Assembly (NCBI RefSeq): GCF_958304185.1
Contig: NZ_OY284433.1
Location: 1,922,001 to 1,986,000, forward strand
Direction of reading: 5' to 3'
DNA length: 64,000 nucleotides
From: an uncultured Erythrobacter sp.
GTDB taxonomy: Bacteria; Pseudomonadota; Alphaproteobacteria; Sphingomonadales; Sphingomonadaceae
Within the stretch, counting starts at the first letter, position 1; each line of letters starts with the position of its first letter. The position numbers and the translations under genes were made by a program. Positions 7,640 to 16,184 of this stretch are shown one piece after another. The notes under the pieces were generated by a model. That model saw nothing but the letters and a program-made list of their open reading frames with translations. It was not told the origin of the DNA and ran no database searches.

Positions 7640-8032
7640 TCACTCGTCCGGCACGTAACCCGCTTGGCGCAGCGTCACCATGTAGCGCGCGATCTGGTCA
7701 ATCTGCGCGCGGGTCAGCGTGAAATCCATATCCTCGGGATAGTTGTGCGCCTCGGCCAGCCAGTCGGCGAGTGATGTCTCGGACAGCCCCGGCCGGTTCG
7801 CGATCGAGGCAAAGCTGGGCGAGGCCGGGTTGGGCGAAAGGAACGGCGGCTCGACCGCATGACACCCCCCGCAAGCCGCTTCGACGAAGGCCGGCGCCCG
7901 CGTATCGGCCGAGCGGGAGGTCGATTTGCCAACCATCGGCGGCGGGTTCTCCGACCCCGGCGTCTGGCACGCGGCGAGCGCCAGCAGCGGCGTTGCAAGA
8001 AGGGCGAGAGCGCGAAGGGGGTGCTGGGTCAT
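7640..8032 (-). CDS. Lipoprotein cytochrome c, class I
   Basis: 130 residues from ATG at 8032; the longer frame has no signal or homology before this. The N-terminus MTQHPLRALALLATPLLALAAC is a lipoprotein signal with Cys22 as the lipid site. One heme c site is present, C54-G-G-C57-H58, and a plausible axial Met in YPEDMDFTLT. A single-heme anchored cytochrome would shuttle electrons in the periplasm. An FNR/FixK-type palindrome at 8067-8080 lies 34 nt upstream of the start. It is followed after 90 nt by the polytopic membrane protein, possibly a functional partner. Confidence 0.88.
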   Translation of the reverse strand: MTQHPLRALALLATPLLALAACQTPGSENPPPMVGKSTSRSADTRAPAFVEAACGGCHAVEPPFLSPNPASPSFASIANRPGLSETSLADWLAEAHNYPEDMDFTLTRAQIDQIARYMVTLRQAGYVPDE

Positions 8033-8066
8033 GGTGGCACCATGCACCCTTCTTGCGGCCCTGTCG

Positions 8067-8080
8067 TTGATCGTGGTCAA
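8067..8080 (-). promoter_or_regulatory. FNR/FixK-type binding site before the cytochrome c gene
   Basis: On the minus strand the sequence is TTGACCACGATCAA, matching the Crp/Fnr family (FixK/FnrL) pattern TTGA(T/C)-N4-(G/A)TCAA at every fixed position. It is 34 nt upstream of the ATG of the cytochrome c lipoprotein gene. Assignment is by pattern only. Confidence 0.55.
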
Positions 8081-8178
8081 ATTTGTCGCAGGCATTGCGT
8101 CAGGACATCGATGGTATGACCGCTTTCGGGGAGAAGTGTCGGTAAAGCGAATGATCGGACGTGGGTGGTAAGCTGCCG

Positions 8179-8646
8179 TCAGGCTTCCCCGTTGCAATGT
8201 GTGCTTTCAATCTGCTGTGATTGAGGATCGAATATGATCACGATCAGATCGCAACCGCCGTCTACGATCATCGGCAGATCACCGTAGTTGTCGAACCAGC
8301 GCGACTGATTAGCCTGTCCGTACAGGTCGGCAGCCGCATCTTCTCGCTCTGCAATCTCTGCCTCCTCGGCTTCAGTGCATGGACGTGACGCAAGGTCTTC
8401 AAGCATGACTTCGCAGCCGTAGTCACTATCGCGAGCCTTCACCGGCTTCGGCATGACATAAACTGCCATCACCTTGCCATCAGGTCGCAATGCATAGTTG
8501 CGCGAGTATTCTCCGAGCGCCCTTGCGCCAGCAGGTAGCTCCACTGCCGTCTCGATAGCCTGCATGACCAACTCTTGTTCCGAGGTCTGCTGCTGGGAAC
8601 ACGCTGCTCCGCTGAAAAGTGCAACAGAGTAGAATAGAGCTCTCAT
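8179..8646 (-). CDS. Small lipoprotein of unknown function, lower GC than neighbours
   Basis: 155 residues from the ATG at 8646 (an alternative ATG lies at 8664). MRALFYSVALFSGAAC is a short lipoprotein signal. The mature part is acidic with several Cys (DYGCEVML, SRPCTEAEE, DGGCDLIVI, STHCNGEA) that may pair as disulfides. I recognise no family. Codon use is visibly less GC-biased than in adjacent genes (codons such as GAT, TCA and ATA are frequent), which may mean recent acquisition. It lies alone between the purD terminator region and the cytochrome c gene. Confidence 0.7.
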   Translation of the reverse strand: MRALFYSVALFSGAACSQQQTSEQELVMQAIETAVELPAGARALGEYSRNYALRPDGKVMAVYVMPKPVKARDSDYGCEVMLEDLASRPCTEAEEAEIAEREDAAADLYGQANQSRWFDNYGDLPMIVDGGCDLIVIIFDPQSQQIESTHCNGEA

Positions 8647-8744
8647 TGGGGCACCATTACGCAAACAGCCGATGGCAGCAACGGGGTCGGTTGCTGAATG
8701 TCTGCTTCTGGCCGAAACGAGGCGAAAGCCGCCATCCCTTCAAT

Positions 8745-8834
8745 CGTCGCCCCGGACTTGATCCGGGGTTCGGATGTTCTTCTTTTCCATCTGCCGGGAA
8801 GTTAGCCAAGCCCCGTGTCAGGCACGGGGCGACG
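8745..8834. repeat. Palindromic GC-rich element (CCCCGG-RCTTGAY-CCGGGG family)
   Basis: Outer 10-nt arms CGTCGCCCCG (8745-8754) and CGGGGCGACG (8825-8834) are exact reverse complements. Each arm opens a smaller palindrome: CCCCGGACTTGATCCGGGG on the left and GCCCCGTGTCAGGCACGGGGC-like on the right. The core matches the element at 17103-17184. It lies 23 nt after the purD stop and could fold at the end of that transcript. Confidence 0.65.
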
Positions 8835-8857
8835 TAAGAAGGGGGTCCGCTCCGCCC

Positions 8858-10150
8858 TTAATTCTGGTGCGGGCGCTCGCCTGTGGCTTCCCGCGCAACT
8901 TCGCGCCAGCCGATGTCGCGGCGGCAGAAGCCGGTGGGGAAGCGGATCGCGTCGACAGCCTGATAAGCGCGGGCCTGCGCCTCGGTGACGCTCGCGCCGG
9001 TTGCGGTCACGTTGAGCACGCGGCCGCCATTGGCCACAAGTGCGCCGTCTTTCAGCGCGGTTCCGGCGTGGAAGACCTTTGCGCCTGCATCCTCGGCATC
9101 GCCGAGAGCGATCGCGCCGCCCTTTTCCGGCGTGCCGGGGTAGCCGTTTGCCGCCATCACCACTGTGAGCGCGGTCTGGTCGCTGAAGGACAGCGCCGCC
9201 CCCGCAAGCTCCCCCTTGGCGCAGGCGAGCATGATCGCCGCCAGATCGCTTGCCAGCCGCATCATCAGCACCTGGCACTCCGGATCGCCGAAGCGGGCGT
9301 TGTATTCGATCAGCTTCGGCCCTTCGGCGGTCAGCATCAGGCCTGCAAACAGCACGCCCGAATAGGGGTTCCCATCCTCCCGCATGGTGCGCACGGTCGG
9401 CTCGATGATCTCGGCCATGACGCGGGCCTGCAATTCAGGGGTGAGCACCGGCGCAGGCGAATAGGCGCCCATGCCGCCGGTGTTCGGCCCCACGTCTCCG
9501 TCGCCGACGCGCTTGTGATCCTGCGCCGAGCCGAAGGGGACAATCGCGGTGCCATCGGTGAGCGCGAAGAAGCTGGCCTCCTCGCCTTGCATGAACTCCT
9601 CGATCACCACTTCCGCCCCTGCCGCACCGAACCCGCCGCCGAACATGTCGGCCAGCGCGGTCTCGGCCTCGGCCAGCGTCTCGGCGATCACCACGCCCTT
9701 GCCCGCTGCCAGCCCATCGGCCTTGAGCACATAGGGCGGCTGGAACCGCGCTAGGGCGGCGCGGGCTTCTTCCAGCGAGGCGGTGCGCACGTAACCCGCG
9801 GTGGGGATGCCCGCGCGAGCGCACAGGTCTTTGGTGAAGCCCTTGGAGCCTTCCAATTGCGCTGCGGCCTGCGAGGGGCCGAACACCGGCACGGCCGCCG
9901 CCCGCAGCGAATCCGACAGCCCGTCGACCAGCGGCGCCTCGGGGCCGACGACCACGAGGTCGATGGCCTTGTCACCGCAAAACGCGATCACCGCAGCGTG
10001 GTCGGTCACCTCCAGCGCCACGCATTCCGCCTCCTCGGCGATGCCGGGATTTCCGGGGGCGGCGTAGAGCTTTGTGAGGCCCGGGGATTGCGCCAGCTTC
10101 CATGCCAGCGCATGTTCACGGCCTCCCGAACCCAGAAGCAGGATATTCAT
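8858..10150 (-). CDS. purD: Phosphoribosylamine-glycine ligase (GARS)
   Basis: 430 residues, the normal length of PurD. It joins glycine to 5-phosphoribosylamine with ATP, the second step of purine synthesis. The start [20 protein letters not shown] is the universal N-terminal motif, so ATG 10150 is firm. The ATP-grasp core is visible ([45 protein letters not shown]). The Shine-Dalgarno GGAGG lies on the minus strand inside xseA codons. The start codon overlaps that of xseA on the opposite strand. A palindromic element follows the stop. Confidence 0.97.
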   Translation of the reverse strand: MNILLLGSGGREHALAWKLAQSPGLTKLYAAPGNPGIAEEAECVALEVTDHAAVIAFCGDKAIDLVVVGPEAPLVDGLSDSLRAAAVPVFGPSQAAAQLEGSKGFTKDLCARAGIPTAGYVRTASLEEARAALARFQPPYVLKADGLAAGKGVVIAETLAEAETALADMFGGGFGAAGAEVVIEEFMQGEEASFFALTDGTAIVPFGSAQDHKRVGDGDVGPNTGGMGAYSPAPVLTPELQARVMAEIIEPTVRTMREDGNPYSGVLFAGLMLTAEGPKLIEYNARFGDPECQVLMMRLASDLAAIMLACAKGELAGAALSFSDQTALTVVMAANGYPGTPEKGGAIALGDAEDAGAKVFHAGTALKDGALVANGGRVLNVTATGASVTEAQARAYQAVDAIRFPTGFCRRDIGWREVAREATGERPHQN

Positions 10151-11621
10151 GGCCCCTCCGCCGACAAGTGATGATGCCGGGCTGGTAGCGCGCACGCCGC
10201 AGGGGGACAATGCGCAGCCTCTCACCATCAGCGAAATATCCGCGTTGCTGAAGCGCACGGTCGAGGATCGCTTCGGCTTTGTGCGGCTGCGGGGCGAATT
10301 GTCAGGGGTGAAGCGGGCGGCTTCGGGGCATTTCTATTGCGCGTTGAAAGATGAAGGCGCTGTGATCGACGGGGTGATGTGGAAGGGCAATGCCACGCGC
10401 ATGAACTTCCGCGCCGAGGATGGGCTGGAGGTGATCGCGACCGGCAAGCTCACCACCTATCCGGGACGCTCGAAATACCAGATCGTGATCGATTCGCTGG
10501 AGCTGGCGGGTGAAGGCGCGCTGCTGGCGCTGCTGGAGAAGACCCGCAGCCGGCTGGCGGCGGAAGGCTTGTTCGACGCGGGCCGCAAGCGCGCCTTGCC
10601 CTATCTGCCGCAGGTGATCGGCGTCGTCACCTCGCCCACTGGCGCTGTGATTCGCGACATTCTCCACCGCTTGGCGGATCGCTTCCCCAGCCATGTGCTG
10701 GTCTGGCCCGTGCTGGTGCAGGGGCAGGGAGCGGCGGAGCAGGTGGCGGCGGCGGTGCGCGGGTTCTCGGCGATTGCGCCCGGCGGTCCCGTGCCGCGCC
10801 CCGATGTGGTGATCGTAGCGCGCGGGGGCGGGTCGATCGAGGACTTGTGGAGCTTCAACGAGGAGGTGGTAGTGCGCGCCATTGCCGAATGCACCATCCC
10901 GGTGATTAGCGCGGTGGGGCATGAGACCGACACCACGCTCGCCGATTACGCCGCAGACCGCCGCGCGCCCACCCCCACCGCTGCTGCCGAAATGGCGGTG
11001 CCGGTGCGCGCCGACCTTGCCCTGACCCTCGCCGATTTCGCCGCCCGGCAGCGGCGCGCGGTCTATCGCCCGGTGGAGCTGGGGCGCGAGCGGCTCGCGG
11101 CGCGGGTGCGGATGATGCCGCGGCCCGAGAACCTGCTGCAACCGCAGGCCCAGCGGCTCGACGATCTGTCGGAGCGGCTGCGGCGCGCGCTGGGCGACCG
11201 TTCGGCGCGCGGGCGTGAGCGGCTGGCGGGGGTGGCCGCGCGGCTGTCGCCCAGCCTGCTGTCGCGTTCCGCTGCCGAGGCGCAGCGCCGGCTTGACCGC
11301 GCGCGGCTCAGCCCCACCCTGATCGAGCGACCCTTGCGCCAAGGCACCGACCGGCTCGCCGCGCTCACCCGCGTGATGAGCCAGCTCCACCCCGAAAAGC
11401 CGCTGGAGCGCGGCTATGCGATCGTGCGGGACGCTGGCGGCAAGGCGCTCACCACTCGCGCCGAGGCGGCGGGCGAGGCGGCTTTGACGCTGCAATTTCG
11501 CGATGGGACGCTGGCGGCCATGCCCGCCGGACACGCGCCCACTGCGCCCCCGCCCCCCGCTGCCCCGCCGCGCAAACGCGCTGCGCCGCGCTCGGCCACC
11601 CAAGATGATTTGTTCAGCTAG
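10149..11621 (+). CDS. xseA: Exodeoxyribonuclease VII large subunit
   Basis: 490 residues. The N-terminal OB-fold is seen in [20 protein letters not shown] and [13 protein letters not shown]; the catalytic domain includes [38 protein letters not shown] and [20 protein letters not shown]; then a coiled, Arg-rich arm and the C-terminal [13 protein letters not shown]. With XseB it degrades single-stranded DNA in repair. The ATG at 10149 has AGGA 6 nt upstream and overlaps the purD start codon on the other strand; no other in-frame start fits. DUF2093 follows closely downstream. Confidence 0.96.
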   Translation: MAPPPTSDDAGLVARTPQGDNAQPLTISEISALLKRTVEDRFGFVRLRGELSGVKRAASGHFYCALKDEGAVIDGVMWKGNATRMNFRAEDGLEVIATGKLTTYPGRSKYQIVIDSLELAGEGALLALLEKTRSRLAAEGLFDAGRKRALPYLPQVIGVVTSPTGAVIRDILHRLADRFPSHVLVWPVLVQGQGAAEQVAAAVRGFSAIAPGGPVPRPDVVIVARGGGSIEDLWSFNEEVVVRAIAECTIPVISAVGHETDTTLADYAADRRAPTPTAAAEMAVPVRADLALTLADFAARQRRAVYRPVELGRERLAARVRMMPRPENLLQPQAQRLDDLSERLRRALGDRSARGRERLAGVAARLSPSLLSRSAAEAQRRLDRARLSPTLIERPLRQGTDRLAALTRVMSQLHPEKPLERGYAIVRDAGGKALTTRAEAAGEAALTLQFRDGTLAAMPAGHAPTAPPPPAAPPRKRAAPRSATQDDLFS

Positions 11622-11645
11622 CCGCACGGTGCTATGGTTCGCGCC

Positions 11646-11849
11646 ATGCTGATGACCCCGTCCGACAAGGCCGCCAAACTCTATTACGGCCCCTCCAGTT
11701 TCCGCGTGCTGCGGCCGGGGAGCCATGTGCTCTGCGCCGTCACCGGTGAAGCCATCCCCCTGCCCGAGCTGCGCTATTGGAGCGCCGAGCGGCAGGAGGC
11801 CTATGCGTCCTGCGAAATCGCCACGCGCCGGCTGCTCGGCGTCGAGTGA
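11646..11849 (+). CDS. DUF2093 domain protein
   Basis: 67 residues from ATG 11646 (other in-frame ATGs at 11634 and 11652). The whole protein is the DUF2093 domain: AAKLYYGPSSFRVLRPGSHV, LCAVTGEAIPLPELRYWS and ERQEAYASCEIATRRLL. The family is small, found in alphaproteobacteria, and commonly sits just after xseA, as here (24 nt gap). Its biochemical role is unknown. The ratio of conserved aromatic and Cys residues suggests a compact fold; zinc binding is not evident. Confidence 0.85.
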   Translation: MLMTPSDKAAKLYYGPSSFRVLRPGSHVLCAVTGEAIPLPELRYWSAERQEAYASCEIATRRLLGVE

Positions 11850-11907
11850 TCTTCGCGCCCCGGACAACGCACCACCCCAAGGCCCGCGCCTGACTTACAC
11901 TCCCTCT

Positions 11908-12951
11908 GTGAAGGACCGGGTTCTGGCGAAGCCCAAGGGACGCTTGCGACTGGCGCTGCTGGCGCTGGTGGCCATCGGGCTGGTGCCCGGCACTGTCGTC
12001 CAGACCACGATCGGTCAACGCAGCGATCCCGCCGACGTCACCATCACGCCGCTTGATGCGCGCGACGGGGTGTCCGGCGATCTCACTCTGACCGGGGCGT
12101 GGGAGCTGACCGCCGGGCATGGCTGGTTCGGCGGCTTTTCGGCGCTGGTCGCCGATAGCAAGCGCGGGCTGATCGCGGGGACCGACCGAGGCTTCCTGCT
12201 CGATCTCGACCTGTCGGGCGCTTCGCCGCGCGCCGTGCCGGACAGCTTTCGCTTTGTCGGGATAAGCGACGGCGGGCGCAAAGAGATCGTCGATCTCGAA
12301 TCGCTCGCCCATGATCCTGCCACGCAAACGCTGTGGGCGGGGTTCGAAAATGACAATCTCATCCTGCGCCTCGCCGCCGATGGTACAAGCGAGACCCGCG
12401 CCCCGCGTGAAATGGCGCGGTGGAGCCCGAACAGCGGCCCCGAAACGATGGAGCGGCTCGCCGATGGGCGGTTTCTGATCATTGCCGAAGGGCCGGAGCG
12501 CGGCAGCGACACGCTGCACCAGGCGCTGCTCTATCCCACCGATCCGATTGCGACGGGCAAGCCGACCGCGTTTCACTTTGCCGCGCCGCCAGATTATGAT
12601 CCGGTCGATGCGAACCAACTGCCCGATGGGCGGATGCTGATTCTGCTGCGGCGTGTCGCCTATGCCCTGCCCGCGCGCTTCGATACCGCCATCGCCATTG
12701 CCGATCCGCGCACAATCCGCGCTGGCCAGCCGTGGCAGGCGCGAATCATCCAGCGGCTGACGGGCGGCGTCTTCGCCGACAATTTCGAAGGCCTGGCCTA
12801 TGTCCCGTCCTCGCTTGATCCGGCGCGGGGCAGCCTGTGGCTGATCGCCGACGACAATTTCTCGGTCTTCCAGCGCAACATATTGGTGAGATTTGATTGG
12901 AACGCGTCAGCCGCAGACAACGAAAAAGCGCCCGGAACCCCGAGCGCTTGA
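11908..12951 (+). CDS. Esterase-like activity of phytase family protein
   Basis: About 347 residues. The start is uncertain: the frame runs back through DUF2093 but has no ATG after it; GTG 11908 (VKDRVLAKPKGRLRLAL) gives a basic N-terminus and a hydrophobic segment LRLALLALVAIGLVPGTVV, a signal peptide or anchor. The rest is a predicted beta-propeller with FGGFSALVADSKRGLIAGTD, DLESLAHDPATQTLWAGFE, RLADGRFLIIAEG and DNFEGLAYVPSS, matching the phytase-like esterase family. Likely periplasmic. The last codons contain the rpmB terminator in antisense. Confidence 0.8.
   Translation: MKDRVLAKPKGRLRLALLALVAIGLVPGTVVQTTIGQRSDPADVTITPLDARDGVSGDLTLTGAWELTAGHGWFGGFSALVADSKRGLIAGTDRGFLLDLDLSGASPRAVPDSFRFVGISDGGRKEIVDLESLAHDPATQTLWAGFENDNLILRLAADGTSETRAPREMARWSPNSGPETMERLADGRFLIIAEGPERGSDTLHQALLYPTDPIATGKPTAFHFAAPPDYDPVDANQLPDGRMLILLRRVAYALPARFDTAIAIADPRTIRAGQPWQARIIQRLTGGVFADNFEGLAYVPSSLDPARGSLWLIADDNFSVFQRNILVRFDWNASAADNEKAPGTPSA
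12923..12949 (-). terminator. Rho-independent terminator of rpmB, inside the convergent gene
   Basis: On the minus strand AAGCGCTCGG pairs with CCGGGCGCTT (ten pairs, one T-G) around a GGTT loop and is followed directly by a T run. It lies 36 nt after the rpmB stop and entirely within the final codons of the phytase-like esterase gene on the other strand. Confidence 0.75.
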
Positions 12952-12985
12952 TCGATAAGCTGCTATCCCGAAGGACAGCGCCGTC

Positions 12986-13273
12986 TTAGGCGGCGGCCTG
13001 AGCCTTCACCAACTCGCGCTTCACCTTCAGCGCGCTGGCCGAAAGCTTTTCGTCGCTGGTCTTGAGCAGCCAGTTATCGAGCCCGCCATTGTGCTCCACC
13101 GAGCGCAGACCGTGGGTCGACACACGGAACTTGAAGCTCCGTTCGAGCTTCTCGCTCATCAGCGTCACATTCTGCAGGTTGGGCAGAAACACGCGCTTGG
13201 TCTTGTTGTTGGCGTGGCTGACATTGTTGCCAGTCATGCGGCCCTTGCCGGTCAGTTCGCAGATGCGAGCCAT
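12986..13273 (-). CDS. rpmB: 50S ribosomal protein L28
   Basis: 95 residues. It is a small basic protein of the large ribosomal subunit, with the conserved [20 protein letters not shown] start and [23 protein letters not shown] 13273 is chosen from the universal N-terminus; the longer frame is not homologous. It is a single-gene unit with a strong terminator (12923-12949) inside the neighbouring gene. The zinc-type CxxC pairs of some L28 proteins are absent, giving the zinc-free form. Confidence 0.97.
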   Translation of the reverse strand: MARICELTGKGRMTGNNVSHANNKTKRVFLPNLQNVTLMSEKLERSFKFRVSTHGLRSVEHNGGLDNWLLKTSDEKLSASALKVKRELVKAQAAA

Positions 13274-13527
13274 GGTGTGTCTCTTCTCGTAAAGTTCGGG
13301 CCTAAGCACGGGCCTATGTAAGGAAAGCGGCGCGCATAACGGGGTGCTGCCGAATCGTCAAGCAAGTTGCGCGCGTCGGACGGCTTGCAATCGGCTTGCC
13401 GCATTACCGCAACCTATTCGCACAAGTCTAACCCATGTAATGGCCGGATCGGCCTGTCCAGCGTGCTGATGCGCCAGACCTGAGCCGGGCACCGCCCGCT
13501 GTTTCAGGCTGACAGGAGAACACCAGC

Positions 13528-13770
13528 ATGAAACGTATCCTTATCGCCAGCCTCATCACCCCCTTGGCAATCGGGCTCGCCGCGTGCGATGTCGACCAGA
13601 CCAAAGAAGGCGATATGCCCGAAGTCGAAGTGACAGGCGGCGCGCTGCCGGAATATGACGTCGAAACTGCCGACGTTGATGTCGGCACCAAGGAAACGAC
13701 GGTCGAGGTTCCGGATGTCAAGATCACCATGCCCGACGCCGAGGGTACGCCGGCTACCGGCGACGAGTAA
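13528..13770 (+). CDS. Small acidic lipoprotein
   Basis: 80 residues. MKRILIASLITPLAIGLAAC is a lipoprotein signal with lipobox LAAC; the mature part is very acidic and Val/Thr-rich (EVEVTGGALPEYDVETADV, TTVEVPDVKITMPDAEGTP) with a repetitive strand-like pattern and no Cys beyond the lipid site. AGGAG lies about 10 nt before the ATG. The next gene, tadA, starts 24 nt downstream. Function not recognised; similar small lipoproteins occur in related genomes. Confidence 0.8.
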   Translation: MKRILIASLITPLAIGLAACDVDQTKEGDMPEVEVTGGALPEYDVETADVDVGTKETTVEVPDVKITMPDAEGTPATGDE

Positions 13771-13794
13771 CCCCATCCAGCAGGGGCGCGGGGC

Positions 13795-14250
13795 GTGAGC
13801 GATGCGGGGTTCCGCAGCTTCATGCCTCGCGCCCTTGCGCTTGCCCGTGCGGCGGCGGACGCGGGCGAGGTGCCGATCGGCGCGGTGATCGTGAAAGATG
13901 GTCACGTGATCGCCGAGGCGCATAACAGCCCGCGGACCGACCATGATCCCACCGCCCACGCCGAAATCCTCGCCATCCGCCGCGCCGCGCAGGCGCTGGG
14001 TGATGAGCGGCTGACCGGCTGCGAGCTGTGGGTCACGCTGGAGCCTTGCGCGATGTGCGCCGGTGCGATTGCCCATGCCCGGATCCAGCGGCTCTATTAC
14101 GCGGCCAGCGATCCCAAAGGCGGCGCGGTCGAACATGGCGCGCGTGTGTTCGAACAGGAACAATGCCTGCACCGTCCCGAAATCTATAGCGGCATCGGCG
14201 AGACTGAGGCGGCGGACATCCTCCGGGTGTTTTTCAAGGAGCGGCGCTGA
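13795..14250 (+). CDS. tadA: tRNA-specific adenosine deaminase (TadA-type)
   Basis: 151 residues, the cytidine/deoxycytidylate deaminase fold. The zinc site is complete: H55 and catalytic E57 in DPTAHAEILAIRRA and C85/C88 in LEPCAMCAGA. TadA converts adenosine 34 to inosine in tRNA-Arg(ACG), allowing decoding of CGN codons. GTG 13795 starts the frame. The residues RIQRLYYAASDPKGGAVEHG are typical of TadA rather than guanine deaminase. A compact terminator overlaps the stop codon. Confidence 0.9.
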   Translation: MSDAGFRSFMPRALALARAAADAGEVPIGAVIVKDGHVIAEAHNSPRTDHDPTAHAEILAIRRAAQALGDERLTGCELWVTLEPCAMCAGAIAHARIQRLYYAASDPKGGAVEHGARVFEQEQCLHRPEIYSGIGETEAADILRVFFKERR

Positions 14251-14262
14251 AGCGCTGCTTTT
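14241..14262 (+). terminator. Terminator overlapping the tadA stop codon
   Basis: GCGGCGCT (14241-14248) pairs with AGCGCTGC (14251-14258), one G-T pair, leaving GA of the TGA stop codon at the tip, followed by TTTT. The short apical loop means the top pair probably opens. Predicted by eye. Confidence 0.5.
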
Positions 14263-14415
14263 CCGGGCGAATTTCATCGCAAACGCGCCACGGGTTGCCC
14301 GACCATACGCAGGTCATTAGTCAATTCCTTGCAAACCTGCGGCGAATTTGCGACGGGCAGGGGGGTTCAGGATGGTCCTCATGCCCGGGGGCGAGGCAAG
14401 GGATACTGATCGATA

Positions 14416-15048
14416 ATGGCCGGTTACGAAGTTACGCAGACCCGCAGGCTGGCCCGTTGGAAGCAGAAGCTCCGCAATTTCCTGGGGCCTTGGGGGGTGT
14501 TCTTTCAGGGCTTTATCGAACATCCGGTGATGGTCGGCTCGATCATCCCGTCCTCCGGCTACACGATCCGGAAGATGCTTGCGCCCGTCGATTGGGAGCG
14601 CTGCCTGCTGTTCGTGGAATATGGCCCCGGCGTCGGCACCTTCTGCCGTCCGGTGCTCGATCAGTTGCGGCGCGATGGCACGCTGCTGGTGATCGACACC
14701 AACAAGCTGTTCATCGACTATCTCAATCGCACCATCACCGACAGCCGCTTTATCGCGGTGCATGGCTCGGCCGAAGATGTGGAAGCGATCATCCGCGCGC
14801 ATGGTCATGACCACGCGGATTACGTCCTGTCGGGCCTGCCGTTCTCGACCCTGCCCGAAGGCCTCGGCCCCCGCATCGCCGCCGCCACGCAGCGCGCGAT
14901 CCGGCCGGGCGGCGCATTCCTCACCTACCAGTTCAGCAAGGCGGCGCATAACCTCACCGCCCAGCATTTCGACCGGGTCGATAGTGGGTTCGAGCTGCTC
15001 AATATCCTCCCCTGCCGCCTCGCCTGGGGCTGGAAGGACGCGGAGTAG
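14416..15048 (+). CDS. Class I SAM-dependent methyltransferase, phospholipid methyltransferase-like
   Basis: 210 residues. The SAM motif I is FVEYGPGVGTFCRPVL, followed by an acidic strand end LLVIDTNKLF and a motif IV DYVLSGLPFSTLP, the pattern of the PmtA/rRNA dimethylase-like phospholipid N-methyltransferases of alphaproteobacteria. The N-terminal FFQGFIEHPVMVGSIIPSS also fits. Such enzymes methylate phosphatidylethanolamine toward phosphatidylcholine, but small relatives act on other substrates, so the substrate is open. ATG 14416 has AAGGGA upstream. It converges on the RNase T2 gene 10 nt away. Confidence 0.82.
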   Translation: MAGYEVTQTRRLARWKQKLRNFLGPWGVFFQGFIEHPVMVGSIIPSSGYTIRKMLAPVDWERCLLFVEYGPGVGTFCRPVLDQLRRDGTLLVIDTNKLFIDYLNRTITDSRFIAVHGSAEDVEAIIRAHGHDHADYVLSGLPFSTLPEGLGPRIAAATQRAIRPGGAFLTYQFSKAAHNLTAQHFDRVDSGFELLNILPCRLAWGWKDAE

Positions 15049-15058
15049 GCTCAGAGGA

Positions 15059-15763
15059 CTACAGCCCCCGCCAGATCTTGGCGGGTGCGGCGTCCTTGGC
15101 GCCCCAGCGTGACGGCGTGCAGCGCGCGGGGCGGAAGGTCTTGGAATAGCACAGGCGAATTTCCTCAAGCCATCCGCGCGCGTTGAGTTTCACTCCGATC
15201 GCCTCCTCGCGCCAGCCGGGGTTGGCATCGGCAAAGGCGGCGCGGATGCGGCCTGCGGTGAGGCCGTCCTCGCGGCTGATGCGGTCGTAATCGGGCAGGC
15301 GCAGGCCTGAGCGCAGGACGCGGATGATCTTGAGGTAATTGGCCGGACGCTTGACCATGCAGGCGCCGTGCTTGGCCCATTGTCGCGCGATCAGGCGCTC
15401 GGACGGCATCAGGCACATATTGCCGCGCACGTCGGCCGGGGTGAGCGCGTTCTTCGCCTCGCACCATTGCGGCCAGCTCTGCCCGCCTTCCGGCCACAGC
15501 CCATGCACGACGAGACCGAAGCGCCCGTTCGTGCCCGCACATTGCACGGCATGGCTGCGATCATCGGCGCGGGACTTGCAGAACTCCGGGCTCCAGCTGA
15601 GCGCCATCGTGTAGCCCGTGATCGGCATGACGCGGCGCGGGCCATCGGGCGCGACTTTCGGGACGCTGGTGACCTGCGGGACGCGGCATTGATAGGCCTG
15701 CGCGCTCGCTGCGGCGGGGAGTGCCAGCGCGAGCGCGGCGAGAAGGCTATTCGAACACCGCAG
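15059..15763 (-). CDS. Ribonuclease T2 family protein, probably CTG start
   Basis: About 234 residues. A signal peptide LLAALALALPAAASA is followed by the T2 fold with active-site motif I VVHGLWPEGGQ and motif II RQWAKHGACM. In motif II the usual catalytic Glu (HEWxKHG) is Gln here. Cys residues suit disulfides in a periplasmic enzyme that cuts RNA to 2',3'-cyclic phosphates. No ATG, GTG or TTG precedes the signal peptide nearby; a CTG at 15763 has AGGGAGGG 7 nt upstream. The start overlaps the end of the membrane-protein gene at 15747 by 17 nt. Confidence 0.82.
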   Translation of the reverse strand: MRCSNSLLAALALALPAAASAQAYQCRVPQVTSVPKVAPDGPRRVMPITGYTMALSWSPEFCKSRADDRSHAVQCAGTNGRFGLVVHGLWPEGGQSWPQWCEAKNALTPADVRGNMCLMPSERLIARQWAKHGACMVKRPANYLKIIRVLRSGLRLPDYDRISREDGLTAGRIRAAFADANPGWREEAIGVKLNARGWLEEIRLCYSKTFRPARCTPSRWGAKDAAPAKIWRGL

Positions 15764-16184
15764 GGTCGACCCCTCCCTTGTCCGCGAACCAGCGGTTGCT
15801 GGCGGGGGTGAACAGGAAGGCGACCGCAAACAGGCCGAGCGGCAATGAAGCCAGCCACAGCGGCTGCATCCTGACAAGCATCGGCAGCACCGGCACCGCA
15901 AAAAGCAGGCCCGCCAGTTTTGCGAGCGCCATGATGCTCACCATCCAGCGCGCGAACCGGATCGCCGACAGCCACACCATCGCCACTGGGATTAGCGCAA
16001 TCGAAAGCCATGCGCTGTGCCAGACGATCAACACATCGCGCGATAGCCAAGTAAAGGTGTTCTGTGACTTTAGCTGGACGGGAATTCGCACCAGCCCGTC
16101 AATGCAGGACAACACGGCAGCGCCGAGAAAGGCGATAGCGAAGATGCTGATGCTCGTCGGACGTCGCCGAGAAAGCGGGATCAT
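15747..16184 (-). CDS. Four-segment membrane protein of unknown function
   Basis: 145 residues with about four hydrophobic segments: SIFAIAFLGAAVLSCIDGLV, HSAWLSIALIPVAMVWLSAI, MVSIMALAKLAGLLFAVPVL and LWLASLPLGLFAVAFLF. The C-terminus is short and polar (RWFADKGGVDPAVFE). The ATG overlaps the nadC stop (TCAT on the plus strand) and the 3' end overlaps the RNase T2 start, so the three minus-strand genes look like one transcript. I recognise no family. Confidence 0.8.
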   Translation of the reverse strand: MIPLSRRRPTSISIFAIAFLGAAVLSCIDGLVRIPVQLKSQNTFTWLSRDVLIVWHSAWLSIALIPVAMVWLSAIRFARWMVSIMALAKLAGLLFAVPVLPMLVRMQPLWLASLPLGLFAVAFLFTPASNRWFADKGGVDPAVFE

